The translations under genes were made by a program, and so were the position numbers. The notes below the pieces were generated by a model. That model did not search any database, was not told the DNA's origin, and saw only the letters and a list, made by a program, of their open reading frames with translations. Positions 58,021-64,000 of a stretch of DNA of 64,000 nucleotides are shown piece after piece; the first letter of the stretch is position 1; each line of letters begins with the position of its first letter. Source of the stretch: Chloroflexota bacterium (GTDB lineage: Bacteria > Chloroflexota > UBA11872 > UBA12225 > JAJDUF01). The stretch is from positions 124,001-188,000 of the forward strand of contig JAJDUF010000010.1 of assembly GCA_022826725.1 (NCBI GenBank). Reading direction: 5' to 3'.

Positions 58021-59028
58021 ATGAGGACATGGCTGCTTGACTATCTGGTGTGTCCGGCTTGCAAGGGCACCCTGGACTGCACGCCGGAAACCGGTGGCCG
58101 GGATGATATCGAGACCGGCACGTTGACCTGTACAAGCTGCGGGAGCGCTTACCCCATCGTGCGTGGCATCCCGCGGATGCTCCCCCAGGACATACGACTG
58201 GAGCAACAACGGACCAGTGAGGCCTTTGGCTGGCAGTGGCAGGAGTTCAACCAACTGCACGCCGATTGGGCTACCTATGAAGACCAATTCCTGGACTGGG
58301 TAGCACCGCTTCAGCCGGCGTTCTTCCGAGACAAGATCGTGCTCGACGCCGGCTGCGGCATGGGGAGAAACACTGCTGTCGCCGCTCGCCTGGGAGCACA
58401 GCGGGTCATCGGTATTGACATCAGCGCCAGTGTGGAGGCGGCATATCAGTTCACCTCCCAACTCCCCGAGACAGCGATTGTACAAGCCGATCTCTATCAA
58501 CTCCCTTTCAAGTCTCCCTTTGATGTCGTTTTCTCCATCGGAGTCATCCATCACCTGCCGAACCCACCGGCCGGGCTGAAGGCCATCGGCAAACACGTGC
58601 AGCCGGACGGTCTGCTGTTCGCGTGGGTCTACGGCTACGAGAATAATGGCTGGGTCCGCAACATCGTCACTCCGATTCGCGAGCGAATCACGGCCCGGCT
58701 CCCCCGACGCGGTCTCTACATTCTTTCCTACGCGCTGACTGTCTTGCTGCGATCAATCCTCTGCACACTCTATCGCACCCGGCCGGACACGGCATTGAGC
58801 CGCCGGCTACCGTACTACAGCTATCTCTACTGGCTGGCGCAATTCAACTTCCGGCACACCCATCACACGATCGTAGACCACTTGGGCGTTCCCATAACGC
58901 ATTACGTCCGCAAGGAAGATTTCCGTACCTGGTTCGAACAGGCCGGTTTTCCTGAGACCACATTGACCTGGCGCAATCGGTATAGCTGGCGTGGCTTTGG
59001 CTACCGCAGCGCGCAACAGGGCAGATGA
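58021..59028 (+). CDS. SAM-dependent methyltransferase with zinc-ribbon N-terminus
   Basis: A 335-residue protein. The first 60 residues are Trm112-like (LVCPACKGTLDCTPE, then LTCTSCGSAYPIVRGIPRML), four cysteines of a zinc ribbon. The class I methyltransferase domain has motif I VLDAGCGMGRNTAVAARLGA near residue 115 and VFSIGVIHHLPNP near 180. A C-terminal helical part contains RRGLYILSYALTVLLRSILC, possibly membrane associated. Such proteins often modify small molecules or glycans; substrate unknown. GAGGAA precedes the ATG. Confidence 0.88.
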   Translation: MRTWLLDYLVCPACKGTLDCTPETGGRDDIETGTLTCTSCGSAYPIVRGIPRMLPQDIRLEQQRTSEAFGWQWQEFNQLHADWATYEDQFLDWVAPLQPAFFRDKIVLDAGCGMGRNTAVAARLGAQRVIGIDISASVEAAYQFTSQLPETAIVQADLYQLPFKSPFDVVFSIGVIHHLPNPPAGLKAIGKHVQPDGLLFAWVYGYENNGWVRNIVTPIRERITARLPRRGLYILSYALTVLLRSILCTLYRTRPDTALSRRLPYYSYLYWLAQFNFRHTHHTIVDHLGVPITHYVRKEDFRTWFEQAGFPETTLTWRNRYSWRGFGYRSAQQGR

Positions 59029-59092
59029 ATTCCGCACCCAGGCACTCAGGGTATCCGCGAATGCTGTGCTTCCACCGGCGCCGAGCGAACAG

Positions 59093-60637
59093 CTAGGCCG
59101 GGGGAGCATCCGCCCCCATGTGCCAGCGGAGGTCGGGTTGGCGGGCGGCGCGCACTTCGTCGAGGCGGCGGACGGGGGCAATGCCCGGTGCCTCGTGCAG
59201 TAGCTCAGGTGACTCGGCAGCCTCGCGGGCAATGGCGATCATCGCCGCGGCGAAGGCATCAAGCGTCTCCTTGCTCTCCGTCTCGGTCGGCTCGATCATA
59301 ATCGCTTCGGGGACGATCAGCGGGAAGTAGACCGTCGGTGGGTGGAAGGCGTAGTCAATCAGGCGCTTGGCCAAGTCGAGCGTGCGCGCGCCGTGCTCGC
59401 GCAGCGACCGGCCATCCAGCACAAACTCGTGCATACAGGTGCGGTCCACGTAGAGTTTGTAGTGATCTTGCAGCTTGGCCTTGAGGTAGTTGGCGTTGAG
59501 CACGGCATGTTCACCGATGGCGCGCAACCCTTCCGCACCCAACGCCAAGATGTAGGTGTACGAGCGCAGCGCAGCGTTGAAGTTCCCGTAGAAGCCGTGG
59601 ATTTGGCCGATAGAGAGCGGCCGATCCCACTCGAGATCGTAACGCTCGTCATCCCGCTGGACCACGACCGGCTTGGGCATGAAGGGCAGCAACGGCTCGG
59701 CCACACAGATGGCCCCGCCACCGGGACCACCGCCGCCGTGGGGAACGGCAAAGGTCTTGTGGAGGTTGAGGTGGATCATGTCAATACCGAGGTCGCCGGG
59801 GCGGACTTGGCCGAGCATGGCGTTCATGTTGGCGCCGTCGCAGTACACCAAGCAGCCAGCGTCGTGGGCCATCCGGCAGATGTCCTCGATACGACGCTCG
59901 AACAGCCCTAGCGTGTTGGGCACGGTCATCATGATCGCAGCGCACTCGTCGTCGAGCTTGGCTGCGAAATCGGCGAGATCAAGCTCGCCGGTCTGCCGGT
60001 CGTGTCCGACGGTGACGGCGCGATAGCCGGCCATCGCGGCCGTTGCCGGGTTGGTGCCGTGGGCGCTATCGGGGATGAGCACTTTTCGGCGCTGGCGCCC
60101 GGCTTGGGCATGGTAGGCGCGGGCCATCAGGATGCCCGTCAGCTCGCCGTGCGCCCCGGCTACCGGCTGCGATGAGACTCCGGCCATGCCGGTGATCGCC
60201 GCCAGCAGTTGCTCCAGGTGGTAGAGCACGGCGAGTGCCCCTTGCACGGTCTCGGTGGGCTGGAGGGGATGCAACTGTCGGAAGCCGGGCAGCGCAGCTA
60301 CGTTCTCGTCGAGCTTCGGGTTGTACTTCATCGTGCAGGAGCCGAGCGGGTAGAAGCCGGTATCCACCGAGAAGTTGAGCGAGGAGAGACGGGTGAAATG
60401 GCGCACCACGTCCAACTCGCTTACTTCGGGCAGGTGTAGCTCGTCGCGCAGCTCTTCGGCCGGCAGTAGCTCCTCTAAGGGCTGCTCCGGCACATCGCTG
60501 GCGGGTAAGCTGACGCCCCGCCGACCGGGCACGCTCTCCTCGCTGATGAGCCGCACGGGACCGGCGCTCACCGGCCGCAGCAGGCCGGGACGCGCCCCGT
60601 CTCCAGGTGGGGTGGTGGAGTTGTGGTTGCCATTCAT
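59093..60637 (-). CDS. gcvPB: glycine dehydrogenase (decarboxylating) subunit 2
   Basis: A 514-residue PLP subunit of P-protein. The PLP lysine lies in IHLNLHKTFAVPHGGGGPGG near residue 275, as in other P-proteins; GSCTMKYNPK near 95 and PDSAHGTNPATA near 195 are further hallmarks. With subunit 1 it decarboxylates glycine and passes the aminomethyl group to GcvH. ATG 60637 overlaps the stop of gcvPA (ATGA), so the two are translated in concert and form a heterotetramer. The frame open to 60667 is not used. Confidence 0.95.
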   Translation of the reverse strand: MNGNHNSTTPPGDGARPGLLRPVSAGPVRLISEESVPGRRGVSLPASDVPEQPLEELLPAEELRDELHLPEVSELDVVRHFTRLSSLNFSVDTGFYPLGSCTMKYNPKLDENVAALPGFRQLHPLQPTETVQGALAVLYHLEQLLAAITGMAGVSSQPVAGAHGELTGILMARAYHAQAGRQRRKVLIPDSAHGTNPATAAMAGYRAVTVGHDRQTGELDLADFAAKLDDECAAIMMTVPNTLGLFERRIEDICRMAHDAGCLVYCDGANMNAMLGQVRPGDLGIDMIHLNLHKTFAVPHGGGGPGGGAICVAEPLLPFMPKPVVVQRDDERYDLEWDRPLSIGQIHGFYGNFNAALRSYTYILALGAEGLRAIGEHAVLNANYLKAKLQDHYKLYVDRTCMHEFVLDGRSLREHGARTLDLAKRLIDYAFHPPTVYFPLIVPEAIMIEPTETESKETLDAFAAAMIAIAREAAESPELLHEAPGIAPVRRLDEVRAARQPDLRWHMGADAPPA

Positions 60638-62049
60638 CGTGCCGCCTTTCCCGCGGCCGGGGCGCACGGATAGTGGGAGGGGTGGTGCGCCCCGGCCGCG
60701 TGCTCCAACCCGGCCACTAGGGCCTCGATCTCATCTCGCGTGTTGATCTCCGTGACACAGACCAGCATGTGGTGGTCGAGGTCCGGATAGTAGCGTCCCA
60801 AGTCCAAGCCGCCCATGATGCCGCGGTCCAGCAGCACGCGATTGATCTCCGGTACCGGCCGGGGGCAGCGCAGCACAAACTCCTTGCAGTACGGCGCCCC
60901 GGAGACGACCGCGTAGCCGGCGAGTCGGTCACAGCGGGCGGCAGCGTAGTGCGCTTTCTGGAGGCTCAAGGTGGCCGCCTCGCGCAGTCCGTGCTTGCCC
61001 ATCTGGCAGAGGTAGATGGTCATACCCAAGGCGACCAGAGCCTCACTGGTGCAGATGTTGGAGGTGGCACGCTCGCGCCGGATATGCTGCTCGCGGGTCT
61101 GCAAGGTCAAGACGAATGCCCGGCGCCCGGCCTCGTCCACGGTCGCGCCGACGATCCGACCGGGCAGCTGGCGGACGTAACGCTGCCGCGCCGCGAACAG
61201 GCCAACTGACGGTCCGCCGAAATCGGGTGGCCACCCCGTCCACTTACCCTCGCCGACCACGATATCCGCGCCATAGGCGCCCGGCGGTCGCAGCAAGCCC
61301 AGCGAAATCGGATCAACCGCGACGACGAGCAGCGCCCCGGCGGCGTGGGCCGCGTCAGCCAGCCCCTCGACCTCTTCCAGCCAGCCCAGGAAGTTCGGCT
61401 GCTGTATGATGATGCAGGCGGTGCGATCATCCAGAGCATCGGCCAGGTCGGTGCGTCGCTGCAATGCGCCGTTCCCGGCCGCCGCCGGCGTCCAAGCCGG
61501 TACCGCTTCAATCGTGAGGTCTTGGCCGTGGAAATAGGTGGCGAGCACGTTCTGCGAGAACGGATGTACCGTATCGGCAATCAGCACGCGCTCGCGCCTG
61601 GTGACGCGGCAGGCCATGAGCGCTGCTTCGGCCAGGGCGGTGGCGCCGTCGTACATCGCCGAGTTGGCCACGTCCATCCCCGTCAACTCGCAGACGAGGC
61701 TCTGGAACTCGTAGATGGCTTGCAGGGTGCCCTGCGCTACCTCCGGCTGATAGGGTGTGTACGAGGTCAGAAACTCGCCGCGGCTCACCAGATGGCCGAT
61801 GGTACCGGGCACGAAGTGGCGGTAGGCGCCGGCGCCGAGGAAGCACGGGTAGTGATCGAGGTCCTGGTTGCGCGCCGCCAGCCGGCGCAACTCCGTCCAC
61901 GCCTCCCACTCCGACTGCCCCGGCGGCACGTCCAGATCGGGGAAGCGGTGGGCCGCCGGAATGTCGCTAAACAGATCGGCGACGGACGCGGCGCCAATCG
62001 TGGCGAGCATCTCCTCGCGCTGTGCCTCGGTCGTTGATATGTAGTCCAC
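60634..62049 (-). CDS. gcvPA: glycine dehydrogenase (decarboxylating) subunit 1
   Basis: A 471-residue subunit of the split P-protein. It has the typical start YISTTEAQREEMLATIGAAS and YTPYQPEVAQGTLQAIYEFQ near 115, but no PLP lysine, which is supplied by subunit 2. Start is the GTG at 62049, preceded by GGGAGGGAG; an alternative further back at 62082 is unlikely. The split form is usual in Gram-positives and Chloroflexota. The gene lies 281 bp downstream of gcvH. Confidence 0.95.
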   Translation of the reverse strand: MDYISTTEAQREEMLATIGAASVADLFSDIPAAHRFPDLDVPPGQSEWEAWTELRRLAARNQDLDHYPCFLGAGAYRHFVPGTIGHLVSRGEFLTSYTPYQPEVAQGTLQAIYEFQSLVCELTGMDVANSAMYDGATALAEAALMACRVTRRERVLIADTVHPFSQNVLATYFHGQDLTIEAVPAWTPAAAGNGALQRRTDLADALDDRTACIIIQQPNFLGWLEEVEGLADAAHAAGALLVVAVDPISLGLLRPPGAYGADIVVGEGKWTGWPPDFGGPSVGLFAARQRYVRQLPGRIVGATVDEAGRRAFVLTLQTREQHIRRERATSNICTSEALVALGMTIYLCQMGKHGLREAATLSLQKAHYAAARCDRLAGYAVVSGAPYCKEFVLRCPRPVPEINRVLLDRGIMGGLDLGRYYPDLDHHMLVCVTEINTRDEIEALVAGLEHAAGAHHPSHYPCAPAAGKAAR

Positions 62050-62330
62050 GTACTCCCTCCCACAGGAGAATGACCCGCTCACAGCGTCAGCAAGTGCGGT
62101 GAAGTTCTAAGTTCTAATGCCAGCGGGTTTTCGTTGCAGATTCAAAGCTGCCGCAGTCACTTGTATCCGTCCTTCAGAACGGAGGGGCTGACTTTCCGGT
62201 CCTGCGAACAGGTGGCAGAGATTCCGCAGAGGTCTACCGGGTAGGGAGCGTGAGGGCCACGTGTGCGACCATCGCCTCCTTAGCGCCAAGGACCTCTCAC
62301 TGCACACCTCACGACGGAAACGACCACCCG
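62050..62330. other. gcvH-gcvPA spacer, no riboswitch recognised
   Basis: 281 bp separate gcvH from gcvPA. On the minus strand I see a short stem TCCTTggcgctAAGGA and CCGTTCTGAAGGACGG, but neither the glycine riboswitch core nor a U-run terminator. gcvPA-gcvPB may have a separate promoter here; I could not identify boxes. Confidence 0.4.
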
Positions 62331-62717
62331 CTACTCGTCCAGTGTACCGAGGAATTGCTCGTAGCCGTTGGCGTCGAGGAGTTGCTCTAGCTCGGCAAGG
62401 TCCGCCGGTCGGACCTTAATCATCCAGCCCTCGCCATATGGCGCTTGATTCACTAGCTCGGGTTGCTCGGTCAGCGCGTCGTTGATCGCCTCGACCTCGC
62501 CCGACAAGGGGGCGTAAAGCTCCGACGAGGCCTTCACCGAGTCAATCACGCCAAACGGCTCGAACTGCGCTACTTCCGTCCCGACGTCGGGCAGCTCGAC
62601 GAACACCACGTCGCCAAGATGATCCTGGGCATAGTCGGTGATGCCGACAACGGCGATACCATCCTCCAAGCGCACCCACTCGTGCTCCTTGGTGTACTGA
62701 CAGTCATCCGGGTACAT
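62331..62717 (-). CDS. gcvH: glycine cleavage system H protein
   Basis: A 128-residue lipoyl carrier. The lipoylated Lys lies in GVIDSVKASSELYAPLSGEV near residue 63, and the fold segments YTKEHEWVRLEDGIAVVGIT and NQAPYGEGWMIKVRP are typical. It shuttles the aminomethyl group from P- to T-protein. ATG 62717 has GGGAGGAG directly upstream; the codon at 62768 is an extension. It lies 55 bp after gcvT on the same strand. Confidence 0.96.
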   Translation of the reverse strand: MYPDDCQYTKEHEWVRLEDGIAVVGITDYAQDHLGDVVFVELPDVGTEVAQFEPFGVIDSVKASSELYAPLSGEVEAINDALTEQPELVNQAPYGEGWMIKVRPADLAELEQLLDANGYEQFLGTLDE

Positions 62718-62772
62718 ACACTCCTCCCGCCGGTTGGTGATGGCGTGCTTGTTCGGGATTGATAGCAATGGT

Positions 62773-63924
62773 CTAGGTGGTAGTCCTCCTGCGGCGCCGG
62801 GGACGGCGATAGAACGGTAACGGGACCACCTGCGCCGGGAAGGGCCGCCCGCGAATCTCGATTTCCAGGGCAGTGCCCGGTGCAGTGAGCGCGACCGGCA
62901 CGTAGCCCATGCCGATACCGCGCTTCAACGTCGGCGAGTACCCGCCACTGGTCAGCCGGCCAACGCGCCGGTCCTCGTGCAAGATCGCGCATTCCTCGCG
63001 CGGGACCCCACGCCCCGTCAGGGCCAGCCCCACCAGGCGGCGCTGCACGCCGCCGGCGGCCTGTGCGGCCAAGACGGCGCTGCCGACAAACGGTCCCTTC
63101 TCGAAGCGGACGATGCGGTCCAGGCCGGCCTCCAGCGGCGTGGTGTGCTCGGTCAGCTCGTGACCGTACAGCGCCATCCCCGCCTCCAGCCGCAGGGTAT
63201 CCCGCGCCCCCAAGCCGCACGGTTTCAGGTCGGCCGCCGCCCCCGCGTCGAGGAGCGCCCGCCACACCGTCTTCGCAGCTGCAGCCGGGACACTCAACTC
63301 GAACCCGTACTCACCCGTGTAGCCGGTGCGCGAGATGATGGCCTCCACCCCGGCGACCGTGCCCCGCATGACCTGGTAATTGCGTAGGGTGACCGGGTCC
63401 GGCGCACAGACCGCTTGGGCGACGGAGCGCGCGCGCGGCCCTTGCAAAGCGAGCAATGTGCGCTCGGTGAGCCGGCGGCTCTCTACGGGGCCGCCGGCTG
63501 CCGGGCGCTCCGCCGCCTGGGCTTGCTCGGCGATCCAATCCCAGTCGCGGTCGGCGTTCGCCGCGTTGACGACCACAAAGTAGCCGTCCTGCTCCAGCCG
63601 GTAGACGATAATGTCGTCTACCACACCGCCGGACGGTAGGCAGAGCAGGGAATACTGCGCCGCCCCTACGGCCAGCTGCGAGACATCGTGGGTAGTTACC
63701 CACTGCAAGAGGTCCAGCGCACCAGGGCCGGTAAACCGGAACTGCCCCATATGACCAACATCGAAGAGGCCAACCCGCTGCCGGACCGCCTGATGCTCTG
63801 CGAGTACGCCGGTCGGGTATTGCACCGGCATCGCATAGCCGGCAAAGGGCACGACACGCGCACCGGCGGCCACGTGCGTTGCGTAGAGCGCCGTCCGCTT
63901 CAACGCCGCGGTTGCTCCATCCAT
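62773..63924 (-). CDS. gcvT: glycine cleavage system aminomethyltransferase
   Basis: A 383-residue T-protein that releases ammonia and makes methylene-tetrahydrofolate from H-bound aminomethyl. Family marks are the VPFAGYAMPVQYPTGVLAEH start (about 25-44), VGLFDVGHMGQFRFTGPGAL near 50, the folate-site Asp in QWVTTHDVSQL, GYTGEYGFELSVP near 195 and the C-terminal GGYSPTLKRGIGMGYVP. First gene of gcvT-gcvH-gcvPA-gcvPB. The ribosome binding site is weak. No glycine riboswitch is seen upstream within the window. Confidence 0.95.
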   Translation of the reverse strand: MDGATAALKRTALYATHVAAGARVVPFAGYAMPVQYPTGVLAEHQAVRQRVGLFDVGHMGQFRFTGPGALDLLQWVTTHDVSQLAVGAAQYSLLCLPSGGVVDDIIVYRLEQDGYFVVVNAANADRDWDWIAEQAQAAERPAAGGPVESRRLTERTLLALQGPRARSVAQAVCAPDPVTLRNYQVMRGTVAGVEAIISRTGYTGEYGFELSVPAAAAKTVWRALLDAGAAADLKPCGLGARDTLRLEAGMALYGHELTEHTTPLEAGLDRIVRFEKGPFVGSAVLAAQAAGGVQRRLVGLALTGRGVPREECAILHEDRRVGRLTSGGYSPTLKRGIGMGYVPVALTAPGTALEIEIRGRPFPAQVVPLPFYRRPRRRRRTTT

Positions 63925-63988
63925 ACGAACTGCCAGGATACCATGTGATACGCCGCGACGCGGGCGGCTCGGATTAGAAGTGGCGGGT

Positions 63989-64000
63989 AGCCCCCCTATG
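63989..64000. repeat. start of a GTAGCCCCCCTATGG repeat, cut by window end
   Basis: AGCCCCCCTATG matches the first half of the repeat at 55389 and 44584; the remainder is outside the window. Confidence 0.5.

Noticed and set aside
62050..62330. Glycine riboswitch or T-box before gcvPA
   Set aside because: I looked for the conserved cores on the minus strand and found neither; only short generic stems are present.

Overview
The window is high-G+C bacterial chromosome (well above 60% G+C by eye) and looks like a Chloroflexota-type genome. This rests on gene content rather than on a marker gene: a murT-gatD pair next to an rqcH/NFACT gene, a split glycine decarboxylase (gcvPA/gcvPB) with gcvT and gcvH, a short MetE-like protein, a GH172/DUF2961 protein, several Gfo/Idh/MocA oxidoreductases, Uma2 proteins, and many short palindromic repeats between genes. 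No rRNA or tRNA gene is visible. One tmRNA gene (ssrA, tag ANKQQFALAA) is present.

Layout. 1-5.3 kb: end of a basic hypothetical protein, a BtrH/DUF4872 protein, a DUF4143-type ATPase whose start codon lies inside a 13-bp perfect inverted repeat, and threonine synthase coupled to a 59-residue protein. 5.3-6.4 kb: non-coding. 6.4-20.3 kb: an MFS transporter, then a sugar/uronate-type catabolic neighbourhood with three Gfo/Idh/MocA oxidoreductases (two a tandem duplicate), a GH172-type protein, an SDR, an amidohydrolase, a glycosidase-like barrel, an enolase-superfamily dehydratase and an UxuA-like dehydratase. It also holds a DUF4395/thioredoxin pair and a phosphatase gene with UGA at its catalytic cysteine. 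20.3-22.7 kb: a Uma2 gene remnant, then a restriction-modification module of lower G+C (D12-class methylase divergent from an XRE regulator and a PD-(D/E)XK nuclease).

22.9-37.1 kb: metabolic and accessory genes, including a second threonine synthase-like enzyme, an MscS channel, a rhodanese, an APH-like kinase, an MFS transporter, a P-loop kinase, Uma2, an ankyrin protein, a histone-deacetylase-like hydrolase, a nucleotidyltransferase coupled to a MetE-like protein, and a nucleoside phosphorylase. 37.2-38.9 kb: an 842-bp IS5-family element that truncates two genes. 39-44.3 kb: rqcH, gatD and murT in one operon, then radC. 44.3-45.6 kb: a repeat island containing four tandem 75-nt hairpin units.

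45.6-51 kb: a sulfatase-fold hydrolase, a lipoprotein, miaB and a c-di-AMP receptor (darA). 51.2-55.3 kb: a decaying export/uptake cluster made of an ABC exporter with an in-frame amber codon, signal peptidase, a frameshifted solute-binding lipoprotein and a small secreted-type ORF. 55.5-59 kb: a response regulator without its phospho-acceptor Asp, ssrA, an ATPase-like protein and a methyltransferase. 59-63.9 kb: the glycine cleavage system, gcvT-gcvH-gcvPA-gcvPB, on the minus strand.

The strongest candidates for something new are the tandem hairpin array at 44822-45110, the start-codon inverted repeat at 2104-2148, and the phosphatase with UGA at its catalytic cysteine at 8994-9470. Several other proteins lack textbook catalytic residues: an SDR without YxxxK, a response regulator without Asp, a sulfatase-fold protein with Thr at the formylglycine position, and a P-loop with Arg in place of Lys.
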